Position numbers and translations under genes: made by a program
DNA from: Phytophthora sp. 'mugwort'
Lineage: Eukaryota > Oomycota > Peronosporomycetes > Peronosporales > Peronosporaceae
NCBI GenBank assembly: GCA_033558025.1
Contig: JAUCEF010000012.1
Coordinates: 868,001 to 932,000 of the forward strand
Reading direction: 5' to 3'
DNA: 64,000 nt
The notes under the pieces: generated by a model
Seen by the model: the letters and a program-made list of their open reading frames with translations, nothing else
Told to the model about the DNA's origin: nothing
Database searches by the model: none
Shown here: positions 1-10,578 of the stretch, in pieces
How the letters are laid out: every line of letters starts with the position of its first letter
Numbering within the stretch: the first letter of the stretch is position 1

Positions 1-653
1 TCAGGGGTTCCGAATTAATAATACTATTGAGAATATACTATAATATTTCCGAGAAATTATTTATTAGGTGAGGGCAAGATCAAAATTTGATAACTTATTT
101 CCAAAAATATCTTCGCTAACTTGAATTTCATGAAACCACGGCTAAAAAACTATTATGTACCTAGCTGTGCTTATCAATAATGCTGCCACAGCCAGTTGTT
201 CGGCATGCTGCCCATTCACCTGGAAATGCTTGTCTTCCTGAAGGCGAATCTACAGTTCTGGACGGCGAAGATAGTCAGCACGGTTGTGAACCGCCCCACC
301 GCGTAGGACTCGTAGTTTCATGGTCAGTTAACAGCTCAACAAAATTTGCGCTGCAATTGCTGCAGTATTGTGCTGAACTATTGAATAATTGATTGTCTGG
401 TGCTGCTGACGTCAACGCAGTTATCTACTTTACTGCACCAGTGCAATGACATTGCAGTCGTATTATCGGAAGCCCTGGTTCCGGTCGTGGTCGAACGCAA
501 AAAAAAGGATTTCATTTACAGATCATATCCTTAACGCATTAGACTATCATAAATGATGTCTTGATTTTGAATTGTCCACAAAAAATAATAAAAATATCAG
601 GTCCGGTCCGTATCGGGATTTGGCTTGACTGCCTCGAAGCGACCAAAATCATT
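1..653. other. Intergenic, no gene seen
   Basis: AT-rich stretch with only short unrelated reading frames. I recognise no protein motif, RNA gene or transposon end. It is the 3' flank of the START/FYVE-like gene that ends at 654. Confidence 0.5.
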
Positions 654-1817
654 TTAGCAGTAGTCTGAGTCTGCCGTATCTCGGTCGATAGCTAGCTCTT
701 CACGGGCGATTGCCAGTGTGTCGCTTCCACATACCTGGTCGATACACTCGCGACAAAACGGTCGCTTCTTCTCCAAAACAGTGCGTCCATCTGGAGCCAT
801 CGCACACACAAGCTTCTTGAGTGCACATCGCGTACAGACTGATTGCATGCAGCACGTGCAAGTTTCTCGACTGGTACCGAGAAATCCAAAGCTATGAGAG
901 CATCGACCGCAAGCTCCAGGACGTGTAGTCGGTGGTGGTGACGGTCTGATATTCGGAGATCCATAGCTCGAGGTTGAGCACGTGCTGGAGCTCGAGCTAC
1001 TGGAGTCGGAGCTGCGGTTATAAAGGCTGTTCCTTCGTAGTTTCCATACCAGCTTTTTCATCCGACCACACTCCACGATACGGCCAAAAGACAGCCATTG
1101 GGACGCAAGTGCTTGCAGCGTGACATTGTTCAGCATATCGTTCTTCGTAGGGAAGTCGAAAAAGCCTCGAACATAGCATTCGACCAACGCCGGGGTCTTT
1201 TGCCGGTACAGCGAGCACACCGACATATTGCCTCGCAGTACAGCCTGATTCTTGAAATCTGGGAGGTCCGGGAAAGCAACCGAATGCGCTAAGTTATATC
1301 CAATGCGCTCACCGCTACTGGAGCATTGAAAGCCTGTCGCATCCAACGACACATAGTCCCGTCCGTTGTAGAGCTTCCACTTGATGCCTACGTGACGGAA
1401 CGGGTCGTCTCTTGACGGCTCCTCCAGTTCGCACAGCATCTTTGTATCCAGCATGCCGTCGTTCACACACGTCGATTTGGTCTTCAACGCGGCATCCGTC
1501 GTGGCCACGACGCCATACATCACCTCTTCGACCGTCCCCTGTACGGTTCCCAGCAACAAGAGCGACGGTGTGAATGGTGCCCCACCTCGTAAAGAACCCG
1601 GGCGCTCCCGATAGATCCTTAGTCCGTATTTGCGTCGAATCTCCTTCCACTGACCCGTATTCGAGTCCGGATACCCTTTTTTCGTGACGAGCAGCGTGTT
1701 GCTCTGCTCGAGGTTGTGCGTGACTAGAGTACTAGCCAAGTCACACAGCATTTCTCGGTCTGCGTCAGAGACCGAGAGTTCCGGAAGCAGATCTGCCAGT
1801 CTTGACGTTCCCTTCAT
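654..1817 (-). CDS. START-like domain protein with C-terminal FYVE-like zinc finger
   Basis: Predicted 387-residue protein, probably a lipid-binding, membrane-associated protein; the actual ligand is unknown. The first ~270 residues form the START-like lipid-transfer region conserved with the paralogues at 60183-61343 and 63467-64000 (shared blocks such as LVTHN, SLLLLGTV, DPFRHV and RGFFD). After a Ser-rich linker the C-terminus has paired cysteines (CGRC, CTCC, CTRC, CREC) spaced as in FYVE/RING-type double zinc fingers, but the canonical FYVE basic R-HHC core is absent, so PI3P binding should not be assumed. The open frame continues upstream to 1988, but only from a TTG that directly follows a stop. 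I chose the ATG at 1817 because it gives the same N-terminus and length (387 against 386 residues) as the paralogue. No intron is needed. This is an expanded family in oomycetes; the molecular role is inferred. Confidence 0.85.
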   Translation of the reverse strand: MKGTSRLADLLPELSVSDADREMLCDLASTLVTHNLEQSNTLLVTKKGYPDSNTGQWKEIRRKYGLRIYRERPGSLRGGAPFTPSLLLLGTVQGTVEEVMYGVVATTDAALKTKSTCVNDGMLDTKMLCELEEPSRDDPFRHVGIKWKLYNGRDYVSLDATGFQCSSSGERIGYNLAHSVAFPDLPDFKNQAVLRGNMSVCSLYRQKTPALVECYVRGFFDFPTKNDMLNNVTLQALASQWLSFGRIVECGRMKKLVWKLRRNSLYNRSSDSSSSSSSTCSTSSYGSPNIRPSPPPTTRPGACGRCSHSFGFLGTSRETCTCCMQSVCTRCALKKLVCAMAPDGRTVLEKKRPFCRECIDQVCGSDTLAIAREELAIDRDTADSDYC

Positions 1818-2264
1818 CTTTGATATGAGACTTTCGCGCCACCCGGCGAAATTCAAAGTGGTTGAAGGCACGAAACGGACCGATCGGGCTACCCGCCGAA
1901 AGGATGGAGAGACAGAGGGATGACACGAGGTATCATTATGAGTTATCTCGAACTCGGGGAGATACGCGTCATGTGCTGCAGTGCCCAATCATTGGGGCAA
2001 TGCGTACGAAGAGAAGCGAGCGACGTCAGTGAGATGCGCCATCGCCTGTCCGGATTAAAGAAGATTGTTCTTACGCGCATGTCGACGTATGATTGGTGAA
2101 TTTCCACGTGAAAAAGATTGGATTGGGTGGTACGTGGATATTTAAAAAAACGATGCTTAGGAGATATAGAATAACTGATGAGATGGCTACATTGAAGTGA
2201 TCGGATACTTTCACCAGCAGATTGATATGAATTCGATCGTCAGTAATGATTCGTCACAGCGAGC

Positions 2265-3060
2265 ACTCTACTGGGTCGCTATCGTGGCGCTTTGTCGCCA
2301 GTTCATCCCGGGCGATTGCCACAACGTCGCCCCCCCCATACGATCACGTGGGTGCAGCGAGAGCAGAAGGTGCGAGGATCGAGTACTGGTCGGTCCCGCC
2401 ATGCGCGAGCACACGGCGTGGCCGCAGCTCTTACATGTTTTGTTCCTGTCTGGATGGAAGTTGGAGCTCGTGATGGCGATGTGTAATACCAGGATGGTGT
2501 GGCTATGCGTGCCTGTCGACAGGTCGAAGAATCCGGGCGTGTAGCAGGTTGCCCTTGTGGCGGTACAGCCAGCACACAGACATGTTTCCCTCGAGCGATG
2601 CCGTCCGCCAATGTCGGCAACTGAGGATCCGATCCAGTATGACACGCTGTGGCACTTCATGTGGTTTGCATGGTGCTGGTCGTGTCGAGCGTCACGTTGT
2701 CGCGGTCTTCGTGCAGACACCACTGCAGGCGAACGGGTCGAGCTCCTCGAGCATACTGCTGACCGGGGACAATGACATCGCGGATGCAGGAGGATTGAGG
2801 GACTCGTCCGTCAGCTCGACGACAGCGCTCAAATGTCCCGACCACGGAGCCAGCAGTTGCAGCGACAGGCTGACTGGAGGAGACAACTCTTGGTAGATCT
2901 CTACTTTGCGGGCGGGACATCCCACAGTCAAGTGTCTGGGTAGCCGTCCTTGGTGACGCACAGGTTGTTGTACTGCTCGAGATTGTGCTTGATGAGAGTC
3001 GTCGCTATCTCCAGGATCAACAGAACTTGGAGACGGTAACGGATCGTCTCGGATGGTCGA
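2265..3060 (-). pseudogene. Frameshifted START/FYVE-like pseudogene
   Basis: On the minus strand, family-specific segments appear in the right order but in all three frames: LIKHNLEQYNN and VTKDGYPD (near 3000-2945), then WCLHEDRDNVTLDT (near 2700), CYTPGFFDL (near 2540), CKSCGHAVC (near 2440), RPVLDPRTFCSRC (near 2380) and VAIARDEL (near 2310). They line up with the neighbour at 654-1817 and with 60183-61343. Several frameshifts and stops separate them, so no intact product is possible. It sits directly upstream of the intact copy in the same orientation, which fits an old tandem duplication. Confidence 0.8.
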
Positions 3061-3664
3061 AGCAACGCGAGCCCCTCTCTCTATTTTAGTGGCGCACGCT
3101 GTTCAGACAGAGCGTGAGCTTTAGGCCTGCCTAATTAGTTTCTCTCTAGGGCAAGCAGCACCGGCGTGCGGATCCAGCGAAGACCTAGACAGATCTGCCC
3201 GTGTTAAAAGTCGACAGATGACGAAAACACGAAATGCGCTGAAGACGGTCTCAATCTGAACCAAGAGAGCGTCCACAATGCCAACGACCAAGCAAGAGCC
3301 CTACGCCGGCGTTGACAACGCAATTCGCATCGCACCGTGTGGTTGACAACCACTGGCTGTACAGTATACCGACGAGATTACTTCAGCATTCGAGTTATGT
3401 AATGAAATCTAAAATATGAGTCAACGCACAGAAGATAATATGTTTTTTATTTTTTTAACAAGCACTCAAATTGAAATGCTGAACGGACAAGCGTTCAACT
3501 CACAAGATGCTAACGAAAAGAGAAAAAAACAGAAGCAAACGAGTCAACCAACCAAGGGACAGACAGCACACTGACAGTAAGTGAGCCACTGTCACGGGAC
3601 TCCCGCAAAAAAGAAAGGAAACAAAAGAAAACAATGAAAGGCGGGTCCCGTGAACTGCTGCCGT
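3061..3664. other. Intergenic, no gene seen
   Basis: Spacer between the START/FYVE-like pseudogene and the 3' end of the MATE gene. It holds no recognisable coding segment or repeat. Confidence 0.4.
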
Positions 3665-5800
3665 CTAGCCGGTGCGTATGCGCGCGGCATCGGCCATACC
3701 CTTCCAGTCGGTCTCGCAGATCTTGGTAAACGACACGACAACACCGAAGAAGATACCGACAGTGAGACCGAGCCACATTCCTTCGACGCCCATATCCCAC
3801 CAAAAAGCCAGGTACACTCCAATTGGCAGACCGAGCACAAAGTACGCGATCAAGTTGATGTAAGCGCCGAGCGCGAGTCGTCCCGTACCGCGGAACACGC
3901 CCTGCATCACGGCGTTAATGGCATCGCACATCTGATACGGCATCAGGAACAGCAGTGCGTGGCCAGCCAGTCCGATCGACATGGCGTCGTTGATGAAAAT
4001 CTCGGGGATGTAGTAGCGAGTGGCGATGATCGTGACGGCGAGTACAGCGGATAAAGACACGGATAAAATCATTCCCAAAGTCGAGGCCATCTTTGCGTGA
4101 TGGGGCCGGTTGCTTCCTAAGTAATTGCCCACCAGCACGTTCGCTGCCACCGAAATGCCCAGGAAAAAGTTGAACGCAAACGTGGATACGTTCACCAATA
4201 CAGAATGTACGCTAATGGCAATGACGCTGTGGGGCAGCCAGCCAACAATGGCTGCCATGATCTCGAACGACACCCACTCGAGCTCCAACATCAGACACCC
4301 GGGGACGCCCAATTGCAAAAAAGTGCTGAGATGATTCACAGCTTCCTTGGCTTGCCAGCCAGACCACCACTCGGCGGGAACCTGCGGGTTGTGCAAGTAG
4401 TACGGGATAAGACACAACGGGAGCACCAGTTCCGATAACAAACGTGCGATGGCAGCGCCATCGAAACCCAACGACGTGTAGAACGTCAGGTAGAAGCCCA
4501 GCCCGAGGTTCACAAGATTACTAATCACGGCAATATACACCATTGGATGCACGACGTTCTGAGCTTGCATCACTTTCTTCAACATCTCGTAGACATACAT
4601 GGCAGGGATACCGGGGAGCAGGATCTGGCTGAAGCGCCCAGCAAACGCAGCAACTTGCGGAGGTTGTCCGATCATAATCAGAAGAGCTTCCGTATACCAG
4701 TTAATGACAAACACAGGAATGAGCGTAACCCCCAACACAATCAACCCACTCTGAAGGTAAATGCCCAGTTTCTTCGGCTTGCCAGCACCATATGCTTGTG
4801 AGCACAGCGTGTCCATAGCTGTAGCAAGACCAAAGCCGACGCCAATAGCAGTCAGGTTGAGCACCATCGTCGAAAGGGCCACGCCATCCAGATACTGATT
4901 CGTTATTGGCGAATCCAAGTGGCCCACTAACGTCATACTCACCAATTCCGGAAAAAACTCGAGCACATAAGTGAAAATAACCGGATACGCCAACGTAAAC
5001 ATCTTGCGCACTTCCGTCTTGATATCCGGATGAACGTCGTTCTCTTCCTCTTCCAACAAAATCCCTGACTCAATATCGGTCTCTGAGTCCCGTCTGAACG
5101 ACTGAAGCAGCGGAAGTTCTTCTGCAAATTTGCGTGATTTTTGTGTCGGTTTAGACAGCAAAACTTGCGATTCCCATCGGTCTGCAGCTGAAAACGACGA
5201 CGACCGGATAGGGATCGCTGTGGGGCTATCGGAGCTGTAGGACGAGCTGTACGAGCTGTTCGACGTCTCTGAATCATCTCCCGACTCTTCCGATCCAGAC
5301 CGGAAGTTCCCCTTCGAGCGAACATGACGATTCGGTCCATTAAACTGCTTTTTGATCCTCGTTCCGGCGCGTGGGCTCAGCAGCTCGTGCGCTTCCAAGC
5401 TCCACTTGTCAACGTTGGACTTCCATGACGTCGCACTCACGTCGTCACTCGGAGGCTCCGACTGGGTAGTCTTAAGTGTACCGTAACCTGAAAACTGTCG
5501 CGTCATGGTCGATTTTTTCTTTGGTTTGGCGTCCAGTGGTTGGAGCTTGACCTTCTTGGCGAGTTTGGCCTCGCTTCGAGGCTTGGGCTTCTCGTAAGCG
5601 GTGCTGGCCGCGTCGGCGGCCTGTTGCGCAAGCCGACGCTTAGCTTGGTCTTTGATTCGGTCCGCAGCGGACAGAGTGGCCGTCTTGCGGCCATGGTTTC
5701 GTATTAAGCCGCTATTGCCACTACTACCGGAACTGTCGCCCCCACTCTCTCCGGCGCCAGACCCGTCGTCCTCGCCGGCATTAGCCATGATCGTACCCAT
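3665..5800 (-). CDS. MATE family multidrug and toxin extrusion transporter
   Basis: A 711-residue integral membrane protein expected to export organic cations or other small molecules by proton or sodium antiport at the plasma or vacuolar membrane. The first ~260 residues are hydrophilic, rich in Ser, Asp and Lys, with a low-complexity SSYSSSYSSDS stretch, and end in an acidic EEEEND segment. The remaining ~450 residues hold about twelve hydrophobic helices in the MATE arrangement of two six-helix bundles; typical pieces are TLCSQAYGAGK after helix 2 and GVFRGTGRLALGAY in the second half. MATE cores are usually 450-550 residues, so the long cytosolic N-terminus is an extension that could carry regulatory phosphorylation sites (inference). 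The first ATG at 5800 is used; a second ATG four codons later is equally plausible. No intron is seen. Substrate cannot be told from sequence. Confidence 0.93.
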   Translation of the reverse strand: MGTIMANAGEDDGSGAGESGGDSSGSSGNSGLIRNHGRKTATLSAADRIKDQAKRRLAQQAADAASTAYEKPKPRSEAKLAKKVKLQPLDAKPKKKSTMTRQFSGYGTLKTTQSEPPSDDVSATSWKSNVDKWSLEAHELLSPRAGTRIKKQFNGPNRHVRSKGNFRSGSEESGDDSETSNSSYSSSYSSDSPTAIPIRSSSFSAADRWESQVLLSKPTQKSRKFAEELPLLQSFRRDSETDIESGILLEEEENDVHPDIKTEVRKMFTLAYPVIFTYVLEFFPELVSMTLVGHLDSPITNQYLDGVALSTMVLNLTAIGVGFGLATAMDTLCSQAYGAGKPKKLGIYLQSGLIVLGVTLIPVFVINWYTEALLIMIGQPPQVAAFAGRFSQILLPGIPAMYVYEMLKKVMQAQNVVHPMVYIAVISNLVNLGLGFYLTFYTSLGFDGAAIARLLSELVLPLCLIPYYLHNPQVPAEWWSGWQAKEAVNHLSTFLQLGVPGCLMLELEWVSFEIMAAIVGWLPHSVIAISVHSVLVNVSTFAFNFFLGISVAANVLVGNYLGSNRPHHAKMASTLGMILSVSLSAVLAVTIIATRYYIPEIFINDAMSIGLAGHALLFLMPYQMCDAINAVMQGVFRGTGRLALGAYINLIAYFVLGLPIGVYLAFWWDMGVEGMWLGLTVGIFFGVVVSFTKICETDWKGMADAARIRTG

Positions 5801-7599
5801 CGTCCTCCTCGGCTGGTCGAAATACTTGGGATACGAGCCGTTACCGGTTTAATTACTGGCGCTTCGCGGTCTGATGTGATGAAGAGCTTGAAACGCCTTG
5901 TAAATGATGTATGGATTGATTCTTGGATAAGCTGGTGGAGCATAACGTCGCGATTGTCACACATATACACATAAGATATAAGGTTAGTTTTAGTTAAACA
6001 CTTCCGGACTAAAGTAACAAAAAGATTCGACGTGTAACCTCGAAGAGTCGCCCCATTGCTAAAAATAGCAACACGGTCTCCGAAGACCCATTCAAAAACC
6101 AAGAGTAACCCCAGAATGAACACGTTTTAATAGAAAAAATATGCAAAATTTACGTACACAACGTCGAGTGTGGTCCAGGTAATGCAGTCGGCAAATTTCG
6201 CCATGCAGCGGGGGTGGCGAGGCTCCCTCTTTTCTAGTTTCAAGCTCGCGTTGCGTGGGGACCCAAGCAAGGCGAGGCGAGTGGCGTGGTGGTTGCAAAA
6301 AAGTCCTGCAACGGGGGAGTCACTCCAAGGCGTTGGGTGGGTAGCTATAGCTTTTTGTGCGCCGCTTGGGGGGGGGGAGGGTGCTGAGATGAGAGGTTAC
6401 TTGCGGGGTCTTTCCAAGAGACTTGCGTGCGAGAGCGGCGGTTAGGAAATGATGGACAAACAGCGATTGGTACGAGACGAGCGGGTAAAAACCGGCTTCG
6501 AGAACTCGTAACCCGATTGCGGAAGATAACGAATTTAGCGGGAGTTCAGTTTATACAGGTAGATCTGAATGGTTTTTTCTTACAGTAGTTATTATATTGA
6601 TTTATAGGTATCGTTATATGCAGACAAAAAAGTAGACCTTTTATCGCATATTGCAGATTTTACGTGGGTGGATGGGGCGATGTGTGAGCTGCTTCTGCCC
6701 TGCATACGAGCGCGACGTCACGGCGTGCAGGTGCATGTAGTCCGGGACGCTGATACTTCGTGTTACCATCAGCACCGAATTGTGCATGGGGCAGCGCAAG
6801 CACGGCAATTCTCGCCACCTGTGCTGCCGTTCAGCATGCGATCATGGCCGGCCGTGCAAAGGGATCCCGTCGATGCATCGAACAGGCCTCGAAGAGAGCG
6901 TACGTGTATCGGGGCGCCACCTGAAAATGCTTCTCTGAACTGCGACATGGTCAGATATGCGGCTCATGTGCTGGTTTTATTTCTTGTGGCCGGGTCGTAA
7001 GGGGCAGCCCGCTCAGCATATTTTAATCACTGACGCAGCCAGCTTGGTAGAATATCGACTTTTGTGGCCGCCAATAACTGAATATAATAGGCGCCAACGC
7101 TGCAGCATTTCGGATATAATACATGGTATTAATAATGTACAGCCAAAACTCTTCTTGCTACACACCTGAGCACCAGGATATTTGTTGAAAAGAAATGCGA
7201 CTGTGTGCGCCACGCGATGTGGCGACCATCGAATTTTAAAGCTCGCGTAACATAATCAGATTGTTCCAATTCTGAAGACATTTGAACAACGACGGAAAAA
7301 AGGGGAAATGACAAAAGGCGTTGCCAGAATGACAACGCTCGACTTGTGCGACAGAAGCCGTGGTGGATGAGTGTCATTAACAGAACTCGCATTTTGTGTC
7401 CGTTCCCGCCACGTTGTGACAGAATCGGTGGCTGGGTCTCCTGTCCACTAAAAAAACGGGTTTTGGGCCGCCCGCGTACATGCGTAGCACAGTGATGCCC
7501 GACATTTCGTTTGGGTATTTCCGACTTATGACTGAGGGTACTCGTCACCTTCCGACGAAGATGCCCCCCCCTCCGATGAGGGTGCGTTAAATGTCAAGC
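5801..7599. other. Intergenic, no gene seen
   Basis: About 1.8 kb upstream of the MATE gene. It contains an oligo-G run near 6370 and several short frames of up to 139 codons that match nothing I recognise and have no consistent start. It probably holds the MATE promoter on its left edge and decayed repeat DNA on the right. Confidence 0.4.
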
Positions 7600-8090
7600 C
7601 TCGTGGTTGTTGGCCAAAAGTTCGATCGCGGAATTGGAGCATCTCAACTGACCGCGACGCTTACGAAGTTGAAATTTCAATTTTCGCGAGTGCTGTGTGC
7701 GCGGATTGGTTCGTGTGTGTGTCTCTGTTTGCAAGCACAAGCGTAGTTTGCCGTGTGCGTGTGGAAATCAACGTAGTGAATGTCAAAGCAGTACAACGCT
7801 CTGTATGGGAGATTCCTTCATTTATCAGAGGTTTTGCTTCACTCAATCCGGGCTGCACTGCTGTTGCAGAGTAGAGCAAGTGCGATCGTCCATACGTTTG
7901 CCTTAGCCGTTGGAGCTCGACAACCGGTTCTTGGCATTGATTGCACTCATGGCAAGTTCCTAGCGTATTCTGGAGTTCAAATGATGCTTGTTGGACGCGA
8001 TGGAAACCTAAAAGACTACGATGTTTTCGCGCAGGTACCAACAAAACTATGCTTGGTTCTTCGGCAATTTTCTTCGTGAGGGTTATCATT
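7600..8090 (+). pseudogene. MULE (Mutator-like) transposase fragment
   Basis: The plus-strand frame at 7780-8079 contains VLGIDCTHGKFLAYSGVQ followed by MMLVGRDGN and a hydrophobic stretch. This fits the first catalytic block of MULE transposases, where the GIDGTH-type motif carries the first acidic residue and is followed by a strand ending in a D-G-N turn. An upstream piece in another frame (LTATLTKLKFQFSR near 7645) resembles the region preceding the catalytic core in oomycete MULEs. The remaining catalytic residues and C-terminus are absent, so this is a truncated, frameshifted relic. No terminal repeats were found. Confidence 0.6.
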
Positions 8091-8518
8091 GGGAAACGTC
8101 AACAAGTGTATGCAATTAAAATATTTACATATTTACTGTACTATAGCCACTTCATATTTTTTGCAATATATTAATTATTTTATCAATGATATCTGCAAAA
8201 AGCACACCAAATGAACGCTGTTTCTCTTAGCGCAGCCAAACGTATGTTTATGAGCCGATCATAGTGAGCGTAGAAGAAGATAACTTGATGTTTGGAATCA
8301 AAATATTGAATGTATGGGTTTTGTTTCGTAATCCTAACCTATTTACATTAACCACAACATTTAGTGTTAAGGTAAACGACCAGTTTAAGTCAATTGGAAC
8401 GGTTCAAGACTGTTCGCTTTGAACCCGCACGATTTAATGAACAATCTTATCTGGACTGTGTGACGAACGAATGGTGGGGACAATTTAGTGAACAGCTTGG
8501 TTATAAATCTTTAATTTA
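8091..8518. other. Spacer between MULE relic and LINE, nothing recognised
   Basis: AT-rich, non-coding sequence. The true 5' end of the LINE may lie in its right half but cannot be placed by eye. Confidence 0.35.
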
Positions 8519-10380
8519 GTGTCTCTTGAAAATATAACATATACATTTGGAATACACTTTCCAACTTGCTGGCGAGCAAGCACGACTCTTCGGGCAGAGC
8601 GAAGAAGAGCAGCAGCAAACGCAGACGACGAGGAGCCGATGTTCTGGGGAGGGTACAGGAAAGGCCCAATGAAACCCCCGAACATACAAAAATCAAGTCG
8701 AAAACTGGACAGTCGCAGAATCTAGAAGGATGCAAGGACAGCACGGACAAAGGCATATGGGCAACTGTGGCATGGAGCAGCGCTGGAACCAAGAAGGCCA
8801 GGGATCGGAGGCGAAGGAGGCCAGGTAGGGTGAAGATCACCACTCAACGAGGGCGCATGGGCTGAAGGCAGCTTGGTAAACAGCAACCGACGGGCAGTGG
8901 GGGCGTCTCCGACGAAGGGGCTCGGATAGGAGACGAAAAGAGGAGGACAGTCGACTGTCAGGGCGAACGAGGACAACCAGGACGGGCAGGACACAAAGGC
9001 GTGACGCGAGAGACGATGTCGGAGGAGAGCAGGGAGACGGAAGAGCGATCTTCGCACAGCTCAAGACCTACCTGCACGATGAGGCACCAGCAGAGTATGT
9101 TACCCAGCTGGTGGTACGACTGGCAGACGTAACGCGAGCCCGATGCTTCCAAGCGTTCGGTGCACAATTGCCCCAAGAGACGACGGACAAGAAGGAAGAC
9201 CAGGAGCTGCGAAAGAACTGGAAGGATGAGATTCCACAAATCATGCAGGACAGATAGGAAAGGCTGGAGAGCTACTGGAACTTGAACGACGAAGTGCATG
9301 TGGGCAGGCTTGCACGGCTCATGAAGGATTGGATAACAGTCACCCGGTTGCCGCAAGGAAGGTGGAGGACAGACTCAGAGTACTGCACGGAGACGATAAG
9401 CTCAACAAGCGACGAGGGAAAGCAGAACACGACGAGATTCATATCCTACTTAGGAGCGGTGAAGCGTGGACTAGAGACGACAAAAAAGAAGATAATGAGC
9501 GGAGCAGAGCAGACTGAGAGCGCTATGCGTCAAGCCAGCGAAGGTGCTCACGCAGTTGAGAAAGTGCACAGCGGATGAAGACGCAGCACTACTCATGATA
9601 CTTAACCAGGAGATCGAAGTTCCGTTTCCTCCTCACTTCCTGGTATAATCCATGGCAGCGGGTGAACTAGCCCGTTTCACGGACCTGTTTCTAGGAATTG
9701 AGTACCCACTCTACCCACATTTGGCGCCGAGCCAGCGATTTGGAGACAGCCTCTCACCTCAAGCAATTCTCGCGCACATTCATGCTGGGCCAGTAGTGGC
9801 CCCTCGGCACAAGCAAGAGGTGGAGGACTTGAAGTAGGTGCTAGCGCGGGTCACGCTGGACATGGATACCCGAGTGTTAACCGTTACTTCAAAGGACGGA
9901 GCTAAGCACGGGGCTGGGCAAACTGGAAAGTGCCTATGACAGGGAAATGTTACAGTTAATCGACTACGAGAGTGAGCGAGAAGCCTCCCGCACCACGCAC
10001 GAGATGGTAAACCTGAACTACTATGTGCTTACAGCGGAAGTAAAACGGGGAAAGTTACATCAACGGAGCTGCACTGGGCGCTCGAAACAAGCGTCGGTCT
10101 GCATGTACAATCAATGGGTCACCAAGAGGTGGGGAGGACTGGACTCAATGATAAGCGGTGGACAATGACTATCAAGACAGTTGGATGCCCGAAGAAACTC
10201 CGCAACATTGCAGTCCTGAAGATCGGGGAAACGGAGATCCTGCTCTGGCCCCCTCGGTGCATGTCAGCAGCCATGTCTCAATTGCCTGGCGCCGACTCAT
10301 TCGACGCGGTACTGCAGAGAGGTGGGTGGAGAGGCGGATGCCAGGCGTAAGAGCCGCAATTGGCGGGTACACGTCCACGC
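8519..10380 (+). pseudogene. LINE ORF1-like region, 5' part
   Basis: Several overlapping plus-strand frames without a single long open frame. The segment at 8566-8865 encodes a strongly basic stretch (runs such as SSSKRRRRGAD and RDRRRRRPGR) of the kind expected for an RNA-binding ORF1 protein. The segment at 9282-9578 is charged and helical. Assignment to ORF1 rests on its position upstream of the endonuclease and reverse transcriptase and on its composition, not on a recognised domain. Confidence 0.45.
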
Positions 10381-10578
10381 TATTTAGTCGTAGTTTGAAT
10401 ATAGTCATACTTCGTAGCTAAATGGGATAGTTCGGTAGTACCACCAGTATTAGACGTGCACCAGCTATAGTCGTCCAGGGGCCCCATGCACCGCTCAGCC
10501 CAGCTCAAGTCTGTCCGCATTCTAACATCACAACCAAGCCCACCATGAGCCTCGAAAGTAAGCGCTCTCTTCAGCACG

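Noticed and set aside
1818..1988. N-terminal extension of the first START/FYVE-like gene
   Set aside because: The extension starts at a TTG immediately after a stop, has no counterpart in the paralogues, and the ATG at 1817 gives matching length and N-terminus.
6668..7000. 110-codon plus frame upstream of the MATE gene
   Set aside because: No motif, no repeat family and no supporting context; composition does not differ from the flank.
7129..7548. 139-codon minus frame
   Set aside because: It overlaps the likely upstream part of the plus-strand MULE relic and shows no recognised domain.
8722..9356. Minus-strand frames of 111-132 codons with hydrophobic and Pro-rich stretches
   Set aside because: They are antisense to the LINE ORF1-like region and look like shadows of its basic, Lys/Glu-rich coding sequence.
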